Shown in pieces: positions 16,492 through 25,013 of a DNA stretch of 45,912 nucleotides (positions are counted from its first letter, which is position 1; each line of letters begins with the position of its first letter). A model generated the notes under the pieces. The model saw only the letters and a list, made by a program, of their open reading frames with translations, did no database searches and was not told where the DNA came from. This DNA is from an uncultured Bacteroidales bacterium (GTDB taxonomy: Bacteria; Bacteroidota; Bacteroidia; Bacteroidales; Lentimicrobiaceae). The DNA lies in assembly GCA_937894795.1 (NCBI GenBank), contig CALCQV010000132.1, positions 1 through 45,912 of the forward strand, in the 5' to 3' direction. The position numbers and the translations under genes are program-made.

Positions 16492-18606
16492 TTATCGTTT
16501 TTTAAATTCAGCCAATCCGCTGTCAAGGAAATTCACGAAATTGTCAACATCCAGGTCATAAGCCTTAGGTTGAACCAACAGTTCACCATTGGTATCCAGC
16601 AGAACATAATAGGGCTGGGCATTAACATTGAAGCGACTGATCTGGAAATCGGCATACTTCTTGCCGATAGTCTTTTTGACTTTACCATCGTATTTAGAAG
16701 TAACCCATTCACTATCAGGAAGCTGTGTTTTATCATCCACATATAGGGCAATGATGACGAATTCATCCTTGAGTCGTTTCAAAACATGGGGGTCAGCCCA
16801 TACCCGGGCTTCCATTTCGCGGCAGTTGACACAGCCGTGGCCAGTGAAATCAATGAATACCGGCTTATTGAGTTTCTTGGCACAGGCCAATCCCTGTTCA
16901 TAGTCAAAGTATCCTTTAAGGCCGTGAGGCAGATGCAGTATATCGCCATACTTGGGAGCTTCACATTGACCACCGGATGGCTGGCTCAGGCTATTCTGTG
17001 TAACATTGCCCGATACACCTGAGGAGAATACTTCCACGTTTTCACGAACTATTCTGTTGAGATCAAAATCATGGGTGGCCTGTGGTGGCAGATATCCTGA
17101 CAAAGCCTTAAGAGGCGCTCCAAACATACCGGGTATCATGTAAAGCACAAATGTGAAGGTAATAATGGCCAGCATGAGCCGTGGTACGCCAATATACTTG
17201 TGATCACTGTCGTGTGCCAGTTTGAGTTTACCCAACAGATAGAGCCCCATCAAGGCAAAGATCACAATCCAGAAAGCCAGGTATATCTCTCTGTCGAGGA
17301 TTCCCCAATGGTAAGTCTGGTCAGCTATGCTCAGGAATTTAAGGCCCAGTGCCAGTTCAATAAATCCAAGTACCACCTTAACACTGTTGAGCCACCCGCC
17401 CGATTTTGGCATATTGTTGAGCCAGCGTGGGAAGAAAGCAAACAGGGTGAATGGCAGTGCAAAGGCGAGTGAGAAACCGAGCATACCAATGATAGGCATA
17501 AGCACCTTACCACCTGCTGAAGCTACCAATATGGCACCTACTATAGGACCGGTACATGAAAATGATACCAGTACCAAGGTGAATGCCATGAAAAAGGAAC
17601 CCAATATACCGCCGCGGTCAGCCTGTGCATCTGACTTGTTGATCATCCAACTTGGCAGTGTAATTTCAAACATACCAAGGAAGGATGCAGCAAAGAAGAG
17701 GAATATCAGGAAGAACAAAATATTTGGCAACCAATGGGTACTCAGGAAGTTGGCGAAGTTGGCACCAAACAACACAGCCACCAGCGTACCAATAACAGTA
17801 TAGATAAGTATAATTGACAACCCATATACCAGTGCCTGTGATTTGGCTTTTACCTTATCCTTCTCCTTAAGGAAGAATGTTACAGTCATGGGTATCATCG
17901 GGAATACGCAGGGTGTAAGTATAGCGGCCAATCCGGCAAGGAAGGATATAAAAAAGAGCATCCAGAGTGAGTCCTCTTTCTTCTCGCCGGCTTTCATTGC
18001 TGCCTCTGTTTCACTAGTAACAGTGGTATCAGCTTTAACTATATCAGCACCTCCGGTAACAACTGAATCAACTGCACCGGTTACAGTCTGCATGGGTATA
18101 TTTGTTGCCTGACTGCCATTATTCCCGGCCTGCGGATTCCCTTTGATTTTAAATTCGAATTCCACTTCATTGGGAGGCAGACACTGCTTGTCATCACAAC
18201 ACATGAATTCAAGGAATCCTTTAATGACGAAGTCTTTATCTGAAAGAACTTTTACCTTTTGTGTAAAAATGGCTTCATCAGCAAAATACTTAAGCACCAG
18301 GTCAAAGTTGGGATCATACTCTTCAATGGCCTTGGGTTCAGCCACTTTGCCAATGAGCTCATAGTTCTTACTCTTCTCAAATGTAAAACTGGTAGGTACC
18401 GGACCGTCCTTGTATTCCTGCTGTGAGTAAAGATGCCAGGTTTTATCAATGGTGGCTTTCATTATGAGCTGCACTTCGCCGGCATTGATCTGTTTAGTGC
18501 TGAAACTCCACTTTACCGGTGTCAATATCTGGGCATACGACACAAGGCTCAGTGCCAGCAAAAGTAAACCGGTTGAAAGGAAGCGACTGATGGTTTGTTT
18601 TTTCAT
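16492..18606 (-). CDS. dsbD: Thiol:disulfide interchange protein, DsbD family
   Basis: 704 residues. A signal peptide (to about 26) is followed by a periplasmic DsbD-alpha-like domain (about 27-160) with the Cys motif FMCCDDKQCLPP. A transmembrane CcdA/DsbD core of about eight helices follows (about 215-510), with redox Cys in TPCVFPMIPMTVTFFL and SFSCTGPIVGAIL. The C-terminal thioredoxin domain has DFTGHGCVNCREME (Cys592 and Cys595). Family role: electrons pass from cytoplasmic thioredoxin through the membrane core to the periplasmic domains, keeping envelope thiols reduced for cytochrome maturation or disulfide isomerisation. All three cysteine pairs are present. It starts 41 bases after the tilS stop and is followed 11 bases later by a T9SS protein gene. 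The symbol reflects family rather than proven orthology. Confidence 0.92.
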   Translation of the reverse strand: MKKQTISRFLSTGLLLLALSLVSYAQILTPVKWSFSTKQINAGEVQLIMKATIDKTWHLYSQQEYKDGPVPTSFTFEKSKNYELIGKVAEPKAIEEYDPNFDLVLKYFADEAIFTQKVKVLSDKDFVIKGFLEFMCCDDKQCLPPNEVEFEFKIKGNPQAGNNGSQATNIPMQTVTGAVDSVVTGGADIVKADTTVTSETEAAMKAGEKKEDSLWMLFFISFLAGLAAILTPCVFPMIPMTVTFFLKEKDKVKAKSQALVYGLSIILIYTVIGTLVAVLFGANFANFLSTHWLPNILFFLIFLFFAASFLGMFEITLPSWMINKSDAQADRGGILGSFFMAFTLVLVSFSCTGPIVGAILVASAGGKVLMPIIGMLGFSLAFALPFTLFAFFPRWLNNMPKSGGWLNSVKVVLGFIELALGLKFLSIADQTYHWGILDREIYLAFWIVIFALMGLYLLGKLKLAHDSDHKYIGVPRLMLAIITFTFVLYMIPGMFGAPLKALSGYLPPQATHDFDLNRIVRENVEVFSSGVSGNVTQNSLSQPSGGQCEAPKYGDILHLPHGLKGYFDYEQGLACAKKLNKPVFIDFTGHGCVNCREMEARVWADPHVLKRLKDEFVIIALYVDDKTQLPDSEWVTSKYDGKVKKTIGKKYADFQISRFNVNAQPYYVLLDTNGELLVQPKAYDLDVDNFVNFLDSGLAEFKKR

Positions 18607-18647
18607 TATTCTTAATGGTTGTCGGGTTAATATATAACTGGGTTTAG

Positions 18648-19982
18648 TTAATCGAGTAACTCTATCTTCAGGATTTCATCTGTATCGTTGGTAATGCGAT
18701 TCGGATTTGCAACGCGATGCCCTACCAACCATACAATATCATTACCGGAGATCAGAAGCCATGCATTCTCCTTTTCTACGATGGAAAACTTATTATCAAT
18801 AAAGTAATCACTCAACTTCTTATTTTTAGTCATGCCATAAGGCACAAATGAATCGCCCTCCCTCCATTTCCTCAACCTGAGCGGATAATGCAGGGTAGAG
18901 GCATCAAGCAGCACTACATTGCTGGTCTTGGGTATATCAAGTTCTGAATGGTTCTGCAAACGGGAGAATTTAAGATGTATGGGTTTTGAGATCTCGGTAT
19001 CGTTCAATTCAATGTGCGTTTCATCGGCTGAGTCTGAAGAGACCTTGTTGCTTTCAGTGATAATAAGATAATCACGGTCTTTCAATAACCGGTGGGTGCC
19101 GGAGTAAAACTGTTTGCCCGGTATATCAGAAAGGGCAGTGGCAATTTCAGCACATACTGATCGGTTGAAGTTATATGGTTGCAGCAATGCATACAGATGA
19201 AGGTCAACCGGTTGCAGCAATTCCAACTCCTTGACACTCAGCTTCACCATTCCGTCATCTATCTTTATTACTTTTTCAGATAACTGCCGTATATGGCTGT
19301 TGAGCAACAGTTCGGCATCACGTATACGGTCGATGGTAGTGGTAATGGTTTTACGGAATTCAGGATTTATCTCACCCAGCAGAGGAATAAGATCATGGCG
19401 AATTTTATTCCTCACATATTTGGTAGTGCGGTTAGAGCTATCCTCTCTGTAAGATATAGCTTCATCAATGGCAAATTCCTCAATCTGTCGACGGAAGGCA
19501 AACATCATAGGGTGAATAATATGCACCCTGTTTGGAAGTATTCCATGCAGGCCACTGATACCGGTACCTCTGAGAACGTTGATAAAGAAGGTTTCTATCT
19601 GATCATCCAGGTGATGGGCAGTAGCCAGGGCTTTAAATCCTTCAGTATGCAGCAGTTCCTCAAACCACTCATAACGGAGTGTTCTTGCGGCCATTTGAAC
19701 GGAGATTTTATTGAAGCCTGCATACTCACGCGTTTTGAATTGCTTAACAAAGAATTGCACTTTATAGGCTTCTGCCACAGAAGCAACAAATGCCTCGTCC
19801 TGATTTGATTCCGTTCCGCGTAATCCGAAGTTACAATGTGCCAGGGCAAAATTATAGCCGGCCCTATTAAACAGTTCAGCCATCACCATGGAATCAACAC
19901 CCCCGCTTACTGCCAGTAGTATGGGATCAGCAGGCCTGAACAACTCGTGCTGTTCAATATAATCTTGCAATTGATTGAGCAT
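18648..19982 (-). CDS. tilS: tRNA(Ile)-lysidine synthase TilS
   Basis: 444 residues from the ATG at 19982, the usual TilS length. The cytoplasmic enzyme ligates lysine to C34 of the AUA-reading tRNA(Ile) with ATP. The N-terminal ATP pyrophosphatase domain has the P-loop SGGVDS (26-31) and, further on, ALAHCNFGLRG and ATAHHLDDQIETFFINVLRG. The C-terminal substrate-binding region contains LRLRKWREGDSFVPYGM and ends near GHRVANPNRIT. The frame stays open upstream to 20399, but that part resembles no TilS sequence and lies antisense to an acetyltransferase gene, so the ATG at 19982 is preferred. It is probably the first gene of an operon with the dsbD-like and FG-GAP genes. Confidence 0.93.
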   Translation of the reverse strand: MLNQLQDYIEQHELFRPADPILLAVSGGVDSMVMAELFNRAGYNFALAHCNFGLRGTESNQDEAFVASVAEAYKVQFFVKQFKTREYAGFNKISVQMAARTLRYEWFEELLHTEGFKALATAHHLDDQIETFFINVLRGTGISGLHGILPNRVHIIHPMMFAFRRQIEEFAIDEAISYREDSSNRTTKYVRNKIRHDLIPLLGEINPEFRKTITTTIDRIRDAELLLNSHIRQLSEKVIKIDDGMVKLSVKELELLQPVDLHLYALLQPYNFNRSVCAEIATALSDIPGKQFYSGTHRLLKDRDYLIITESNKVSSDSADETHIELNDTEISKPIHLKFSRLQNHSELDIPKTSNVVLLDASTLHYPLRLRKWREGDSFVPYGMTKNKKLSDYFIDNKFSIVEKENAWLLISGNDIVWLVGHRVANPNRITNDTDEILKIELLD

Positions 19983-20099
19983 GGGGCAAAAATAATAAAT
20001 CAGCGTGAATAAACCTGTTAATAAAATAAAATTGAGGAGCATAAACAATCTATCTTCACTTTCGTTTAAAATATTCAGGAATTGATAAATTCCCTTCCT

Positions 20100-20393
20100 A
20101 TGGACATAGTTAAAAAAACAAGTGGTAGAACAGGCAAGTTCATTGTGCTGGAAGATGATATTGAGGTTGCCGATATAGCCTGGCTGGTTAATGATGAGGG
20201 CAATTATGTAATAGACCACACTTGGGTTAGTGATACCATGAATGGCAAAGGTTTGGGCCTGAAACTGGTTGAAGCCATTATTGATATGGCACGCCAAGAA
20301 AGTAAAAAGGTTATTCCCGGTTGCCGGTTCGCTCAAAAAATGTTTGAGCGCCATAAAGATGAGTTCAAAGATGTGTGGGATAAAAGAGACTGA
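20100..20393 (+). CDS. Small GNAT-like N-acetyltransferase (NATD1/YidJ type)
   Basis: 97 residues from the ATG at 20100; a TTG six codons upstream is less likely. It looks like the minimal acetyltransferase family DUF1775-unrelated NATD1/YjdJ: FIVLEDDIEVADIAWLVNDE, then VIDHTWVSDTMNGKGLGLKL (the acetyl-CoA-binding loop, here NGKGLGLKL), VEAIIDMARQESKKVIPGC and a C-terminal FAQKMFERHKD. Substrates of this compact family are not established. It is divergent from tilS with about 117 bases between the two starts. Confidence 0.82.
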   Translation: MDIVKKTSGRTGKFIVLEDDIEVADIAWLVNDEGNYVIDHTWVSDTMNGKGLGLKLVEAIIDMARQESKKVIPGCRFAQKMFERHKDEFKDVWDKRD

Positions 20394-20505
20394 TAACACC
20401 GTTTTTTTGTGTAATTTGCAACCAATTTGACATATCGGCGTCTTAAATACAAATTATAGATATAGCACACCGGTAATCAACCAACAATTACACATAAACC
20501 ATTTT

Positions 20506-21339
20506 ATGAAAACTTCCCTCCTGCTGTTGCCAATTCTTGTTCTGTTGAGCATTCAAACATTTGCCCAGGACATCATCCTCAAGAAAAATGATGTGATGAT
20601 AAAGTGTAAAATCAAGGAGGTTGGTTTGGATGAGATAAAATATCTGCTTCCGGAGTATTCAAGTGACGTGGTTTTTGCAATTGATAAGGACAATGTTTCA
20701 AAGATCATCTTCGAGAATGGAGAAGAAATGGTATTCCAGAAAGAGATGAGCAATCCTGCAAATTATGAAGATAATCGTAAGAATGCACTTAAAGTTGAAT
20801 TCCTCTCCCCGCTGGTAGGGAGTACCACTTTTTCATGGGAACATAGCCTTAAGCCGGGCAGAAGCTGGGAAGCCACATTGGGCATTGCAGGAATGGGGTT
20901 TAATACCTATGAAAATGCAGCAGGTGTGTTTACCAAATTCGGTTACAAATTCATCAAAAGTCCTGACTTTTACCTTCGGGGACTCAAATATGCACATCTA
21001 TTGAAAGGTGCCTATGTTAAACCCGAATTGGCATTGGGATTGGTATCGCAGGATGTTTATCGCTGGCATGAAGTGTATGATCCTTATAGCCAGTACTGGT
21101 ACAGCACCACCTATGAATCACGTGAAACGGTTTTTGCCGGGGCAGTTCTGGTTGTACTGGGAAAGCAATGGATTTTCGACAATATATTTGCCGTTGACCT
21201 TCATTGCGGTTTGGGCTATGGTTTCTATTCCAGCGGCAATGATATAAGCACAGGCTATCATTCAGGATTTGTAACGGGTGATACCGACTTCCCGATAGCA
21301 TTATCGGGTGGATTCAAAATTGGCATGTTGATAAAATAA
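20506..21339 (+). CDS. Secreted protein with small N-terminal beta domain and probable outer-membrane barrel
   Basis: 277 residues with a signal peptide ending TFAQ (about 21). Residues 22-75 form a compact beta domain (DIILKKNDVMIKCKIKEVG, then VVFAIDKDNVSKIIFENGEE) seen in front of many Bacteroidota barrel proteins. Residues 90-277 alternate like a beta-barrel (LKVEFLSPLVGSTTFSWEHS, LGIAGMGFNTY, AVDLHCGLGYGFYSSG) and end FPIALSGGFKIGMLIK. Function unknown. It ends at a strong bidirectional terminator. Confidence 0.7.
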   Translation: MKTSLLLLPILVLLSIQTFAQDIILKKNDVMIKCKIKEVGLDEIKYLLPEYSSDVVFAIDKDNVSKIIFENGEEMVFQKEMSNPANYEDNRKNALKVEFLSPLVGSTTFSWEHSLKPGRSWEATLGIAGMGFNTYENAAGVFTKFGYKFIKSPDFYLRGLKYAHLLKGAYVKPELALGLVSQDVYRWHEVYDPYSQYWYSTTYESRETVFAGAVLVVLGKQWIFDNIFAVDLHCGLGYGFYSSGNDISTGYHSGFVTGDTDFPIALSGGFKIGMLIK

Positions 21340-21394
21340 ATGAACGAATCAATAAAAGATACCCAATTACCAAACCACACAAAACCAGTAATTT

Positions 21395-21430
21395 AAAAGA
21401 GGTTGCCAAATACAGGCAACCTCTTTTGTT
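21395..21430. terminator. Bidirectional rho-independent terminator
   Basis: Perfect 13-base arms AAAAGAGGTTGCC (21395-21407) and GGCAACCTCTTTT (21415-21427) with a 7-base loop. T-runs follow on both strands. It lies between convergent genes ending at 21339 (+) and 21479 (-) and can serve both. Confidence 0.9.
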
Positions 21431-21478
21431 TTCACATTAAGCTGATGAAGCAAACTGCAGGCAGTCTGTCATCAAAGA

Positions 21479-22522
21479 TTATTTAATTTCCCATGTATCA
21501 CCGCTATTCAGCAAGTCATCCACGGTTTTAATTTTTGAGTTTTGTTTGGCATAGGTAATCTGCTCTTCCACCATATCATCGTAAGTTGGATACATTGCTG
21601 CTCTGATAACACCCATAGCCACAGGGAAATGCGGGAAGGCCATTTTAGCAAGCATGAGGTGAATTCCGGGATCCTGTTGATACATATCGTGTACCAGGAG
21701 GTCATCTTCTGAGAATCCATTCTCACCAAGGGTAACCACTTCCAAACGGGTGCCATTGAGCCGAATTCCCTTATCCTTGTTTTTACCGAAAATCATGGGT
21801 TCTCCATTGCGCAGTATTATCTGCCTATCGTCACGGAACTCTTTATTGGTGATGATATCATGAGATTTATCGGCGAAGATAACGCAGTTCTCAAGTACCT
21901 CAATAATAGAAGTACCATCGTGTTTGGCTGCTTCAAACATAACTTCGGTCATCAACCTTGGGTTTGAATCAGGAACACGGGCAAAGAAAGTACCCTGGGC
22001 ACCCAATACCAGTTCACCCGGATTAAATGGGTGTTCAATGGTTCCCTGTGGGGAGGTTTTTGTAATACTTCCCATAGGTGTGGTTGGTGAATATTGACCC
22101 TTTGTCAATCCATATATCTGGTTATTGAAAAGGATAATGTTTATATCAATATTACGGCGAATGATGTGAATAAAGTGATTCCCGCCAATAGCGAGTGAAT
22201 CACCATCACCGGTAGCCATCCATACACTCAGGTGAGGGTTTGCAATTTTAACGCCTGATGAAATGGCTGCTGCACGTCCGTGAATTCCATGTATACCATA
22301 GGTGTTAAGGTAATAGGGGAAACGTGATGAGCAACCGATTCCTGAGACCATCATTATATTCTCCTTGCGGTAACCAAGCTTTGGGAATACATTGGCAACA
22401 GAGGAAAGAATAGCATGTGATCCGCAACCGGGACACCATTTTACCATCTGATCACTTACAAAGTCTTCCTTAGTGAGCTCAACAGAAGACCGCTCAATTG
22501 TCATATTTACTTTTGTTGTCAT
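21479..22522 (-). CDS. korB: 2-oxoacid:ferredoxin oxidoreductase, beta subunit (probably 2-oxoglutarate)
   Basis: 347 residues. The thiamine-diphosphate-binding catalytic subunit of a KorAB-type enzyme, which oxidatively decarboxylates a 2-oxoacid to the acyl-CoA and reduces ferredoxin. Visible: the [4Fe-4S] cysteine motif WCPGCGSH (Cys30, Cys33), GIGCSS (Cys64) and a further Cys in VLENCVIFAD, as in this subunit family. The TPP site is GDGDSLAIGGNHFIH followed by NNQIYGLTKGQ. The ATG shares one base with the korA stop (TAATG), so translation is coupled. Substrate specificity for 2-oxoglutarate is inferred from family resemblance and the sucAB neighbours; pyruvate or branched-chain 2-oxoacids cannot be excluded. 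Confidence 0.92.
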   Translation of the reverse strand: MTTKVNMTIERSSVELTKEDFVSDQMVKWCPGCGSHAILSSVANVFPKLGYRKENIMMVSGIGCSSRFPYYLNTYGIHGIHGRAAAISSGVKIANPHLSVWMATGDGDSLAIGGNHFIHIIRRNIDINIILFNNQIYGLTKGQYSPTTPMGSITKTSPQGTIEHPFNPGELVLGAQGTFFARVPDSNPRLMTEVMFEAAKHDGTSIIEVLENCVIFADKSHDIITNKEFRDDRQIILRNGEPMIFGKNKDKGIRLNGTRLEVVTLGENGFSEDDLLVHDMYQQDPGIHLMLAKMAFPHFPVAMGVIRAAMYPTYDDMVEEQITYAKQNSKIKTVDDLLNSGDTWEIK

Positions 22523-24372
22523 TATTTCTCCTCCAGTATTTGAGTTATAACCTGAGTGAGTTCATTAACAGTAAAGGGAAGTCCTTGTACTTTATTGTAC
22601 TGCAAATACTTATGGCCGTAATGAGTCATCTTCAGGTAATTCACAAATTGTCCGCTGTTAAGTTCGCATACCAGAATTTTTTTGAAACCTGACAGTACGT
22701 CACCGGTATTTTTAGGCAGCGGCATAATATAATTAAAGTGGGCATGACTAACTTTCTTACCCATACTCTGAGCAGTTTCAACGGCTTCCTGAACAGCGCC
22801 AAGCGTACCGCCCCAGCTAACAACCAATAAGTCGCCCTCTTTCTCTCCGGTTATCTCCTGTTCAGGAATATAATTGGCAACTTTCTGTACTTTGGCATCA
22901 CGCAGGTCAACCATCTTCTGATGATTTAAAGGATCAGTTGAAACGTTTCCTTTACCATCTTCTTTTTCAAGTCCGCCAATTCGATGTCTCAAACCTTCGG
23001 TTCCGGGCAAAGCCCATTTGCGTGCCAATGTTTCAGGGTCACGACGATAAGGAAGAAAATCAGGATCATTAGGTTCTGCAATAGGTGGGTTAATTGCAGG
23101 CAAATCAGCCACTTTGGGTATACGGAACAATTGTGAACCATTTCCAAGGTAACCGTCAGTTAGAAGTATAACGGGAGTCATGTGCTCCATAGCAATCTTG
23201 GCAGCCATATAAGCATAATAAAAGCTGTTGGCTGAAGTGGAAGCGGCCATAACCACGGCAGGGCATTCACCATTACGGCCGAACAAGGCCTGATAAAGAT
23301 CACTCTGCTCAGATTTGGTAGGCAAACCGGTACTTGGGCCACCACGCTGTACATCAACTATAACAATAGGTAGTTCCGTCATTACAGCAAGGCCAATGGC
23401 TTCACTCTTGAGTGAAAGACCAGGGCCGGAAGTTGTTGTCAAGGCTAGTGAGCCGGTGTAGCTGGCTCCGATAGCGGAGCAGATACCTGCAATTTCATCC
23501 TCAGCTTGAAAAACCTTAGCCCCCAGTGATTTATGCTTTGCCAACTCTATAAGTATATCAGTTGCAGGGGTAATGGGATATGACCCAAGGAAAATAGGCC
23601 TGCCTGAACGTTCACTAGCTGCAAGAAATCCCCAGGCTGTTGCCGTATTACCGGTGATGTTGCGATATCTTCCGGGGGTGATGGCGGCTTTATTGACCTG
23701 GTAAACGGAGTTGAGTGCCTCAACGGCTTCGGCATAACTGTAACCAGCTTCAAGTACCGTTCGGTTGGCATCAATAACCTGAGGTTTATTTTTAAATTTC
23801 TTATTGAAAAAATCAAAGGTAGCTTCAAATCCCCAGCCAAAGAGATGATACATTATGCCAAGGGCAAACATGTTCTTGCTCTTGTCGGCTGTTTTCTGAT
23901 CGAGGCCTTTATCCTTAAGACTGCCTCTGGTGAAAGAAGTGATAGGAGCCTTGACAAGGTTATAACCGTCAAGTGAACCATCTTCAAGAGGATTGACATT
24001 GTAACCGGCTTTCTTCCAGGCAGCTTCTTCAAAAGTATCAGAATCAACAATCAAGGTTGCGCCCGGTTTTGCCCATTTCAAATTGGAACGTAAAGAAGCC
24101 GGATTCATGGCAACCAATACATCACAAAGGTCACCGGTGGTTTCAATTTTCTTTGCACCAATATGAACCTGATAACCTGATACACCGGCAACTGTATTAT
24201 GCGGTGCGCGAATTTCAGCGGGATAATCGGGGAAAGTAGCCAAGTCTAATCCTGCCAAAGCCGCAGTATCAGAAAAAAGTGTTCCTGTAAGCTGCATTCC
24301 ATCGCCGGAATCACCTACAAACTTTACTACAACCTCTTCCCTTTGAATAACATTACTCTTCATTTTTACCAT
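22522..24372 (-). CDS. korA: 2-oxoacid:ferredoxin oxidoreductase, fused gamma-alpha subunit (probably 2-oxoglutarate)
   Basis: 616 residues. The N-terminal gamma domain (about 10-190, starting VVVKFVGDSGDGMQLTG) is fused to the alpha (PFOR domain I/II) part, from about 240: GSYPITPATDILIELAKHK, QAEDEIAGICSAIGASYTGS, TTSGPGLSLKSEAIGLAV, VQRGGPSTGLPTKSEQSDL. This fusion is standard for the two-gene KorAB type. With KorB it forms the CoA- and ferredoxin-dependent oxidoreductase. The first ATG (24372) is used; an ATG three codons later is possible. A good -7 box lies 30 bases upstream, and the gene diverges from the gene for a small ferredoxin that is the obvious candidate electron acceptor. Confidence 0.93.
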   Translation of the reverse strand: MVKMKSNVIQREEVVVKFVGDSGDGMQLTGTLFSDTAALAGLDLATFPDYPAEIRAPHNTVAGVSGYQVHIGAKKIETTGDLCDVLVAMNPASLRSNLKWAKPGATLIVDSDTFEEAAWKKAGYNVNPLEDGSLDGYNLVKAPITSFTRGSLKDKGLDQKTADKSKNMFALGIMYHLFGWGFEATFDFFNKKFKNKPQVIDANRTVLEAGYSYAEAVEALNSVYQVNKAAITPGRYRNITGNTATAWGFLAASERSGRPIFLGSYPITPATDILIELAKHKSLGAKVFQAEDEIAGICSAIGASYTGSLALTTTSGPGLSLKSEAIGLAVMTELPIVIVDVQRGGPSTGLPTKSEQSDLYQALFGRNGECPAVVMAASTSANSFYYAYMAAKIAMEHMTPVILLTDGYLGNGSQLFRIPKVADLPAINPPIAEPNDPDFLPYRRDPETLARKWALPGTEGLRHRIGGLEKEDGKGNVSTDPLNHQKMVDLRDAKVQKVANYIPEQEITGEKEGDLLVVSWGGTLGAVQEAVETAQSMGKKVSHAHFNYIMPLPKNTGDVLSGFKKILVCELNSGQFVNYLKMTHYGHKYLQYNKVQGLPFTVNELTQVITQILEEK

Positions 24373-24401
24373 GATAATTAGGAAGTTGAAATTTAATGCG
24401 A

Positions 24402-24409
24402 CAAAGTTA
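24402..24409 (-). promoter_or_regulatory. -7 box for korAB
   Basis: On the minus strand TAACTTTG, an exact TAnnTTTG match, lies 29 bases upstream of the korA ATG. No clear -33 box is present. It sits back to back with the ferredoxin promoter in a 185-base divergent region. Confidence 0.55.
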
Positions 24410-24486
24410 ATGGAATAAGTTTGAATAAAGATTGATTAAAGATTGAAACCTCACTATTTAGACACTTTAAAAATTTGCCTTAAATC

Positions 24487-24516
24487 TTTTTTATCAAATA
24501 AATAGATTTATCTTTG
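24487..24516 (+). promoter_or_regulatory. Promoter of the ferredoxin gene
   Basis: TATCTTTG (24509-24516) matches the -7 box exactly, and a T-run (24487-24492) lies at about the -33 position with a spacing close to 18 bases. It is 41 bases upstream of the ferredoxin ATG. Confidence 0.55.
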
Positions 24517-24557
24517 CATGAGTTAACAACAAAACTACAAACCAAAATAATAATGCC

Positions 24558-24725
24558 ATGGCTTATTTAATTTCAGATGACTGCACAGCATGCGGCACTT
24601 GCATTGATGAATGTCCCGTTGAAGCGATCTCGGAAGGTGATATCTATAAAATAGATCCGGATATCTGCACAGATTGTGGAACTTGTGCTGATGTATGTCC
24701 GGTTGAAGCAATTCACCCTGCATAA
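24558..24725 (+). CDS. 2[4Fe-4S] ferredoxin, 55 residues
   Basis: A very small cytoplasmic electron carrier, ATG 24558 to TAA 24725. It consists of two copies of the bacterial ferredoxin unit: CTACGTCIDECPVEAI (9-24) and CTDCGTCADVCPVEAI (37-52). Each copy has the CxxCxxCxxxCP pattern, and all eight cluster cysteines are present. The symmetry is unusually good, as in clostridial-type ferredoxins. It is divergent from korA, so it likely accepts electrons from KorAB. A strong hairpin follows 24 bases after the stop. Confidence 0.93.
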   Translation: MAYLISDDCTACGTCIDECPVEAISEGDIYKIDPDICTDCGTCADVCPVEAIHPA

Positions 24726-24748
24726 GGCAAATTCTTCAAACAGTTCAA

Positions 24749-24780
24749 AGAGAACGCCTGCCAGACGGCAGGCGTTCTCT
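24749..24780 (+). terminator. Hairpin after the ferredoxin gene
   Basis: Perfect 14-base arms AGAGAACGCCTGCC (24749-24762) and GGCAGGCGTTCTCT (24767-24780) with an AGAC loop. Only a weak T-tract follows (CGTTATG). A second and a third GCCTGCC copy at 24804-24810 and 24808-24814, followed by TTCTTTTT, could pair with the right arm as an alternative. It probably ends the ferredoxin transcript. Confidence 0.7.
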
Positions 24781-24930
24781 CGTTATGCGCCATATTTTAG
24801 GTAGCCTGCCTGCCCCTTCTTTTTGCATGTTCTAATTATCACCCTGATTTTTGCTGCAGGGTTCATTTCTGTGGAAACATTATCAATTGATCTTTGTTTC
24901 TAATGGGACGCAAAAATGTGATCAAATTGT

Positions 24931-24938
24931 TATATTTG
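24931..24938 (+). promoter_or_regulatory. -7 box upstream of sucA
   Basis: TATATTTG, an exact TAnnTTTG match, lies 75 bases before the sucA ATG. No good -33 element is seen. Confidence 0.5.
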
Positions 24939-25013
24939 TAAAGAAAGCAAAACTTTCTTCTGGCTTTTAAGGAGATCATTGCTTCTGATTTTTTGAAATT
25001 TAATATTTATGTG

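Noticed and set aside
17327..17803. Open frame of 158 codons on the plus strand inside the dsbD-like gene.
   Set aside because: It is antisense to the transmembrane core of a well-conserved protein; the translated sequence has no signal or motif and is explained by the codon bias of the true gene.
19987..19994. Exact TAnnTTTG box (minus strand TATTTTTG) five bases before the tilS ATG.
   Set aside because: Transcription from it would start at or inside the start codon. Without evidence for a leaderless message it is more likely chance in A/T-rich DNA.
19983..20399. The tilS reading frame stays open for 139 further codons upstream of the ATG at 19982.
   Set aside because: The translated extension resembles no TilS N-terminus, and it lies opposite the small acetyltransferase gene at 20100-20393, which has clear family motifs. 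TilS with the 19982 start has its normal length and begins just before the SGGVDS loop.
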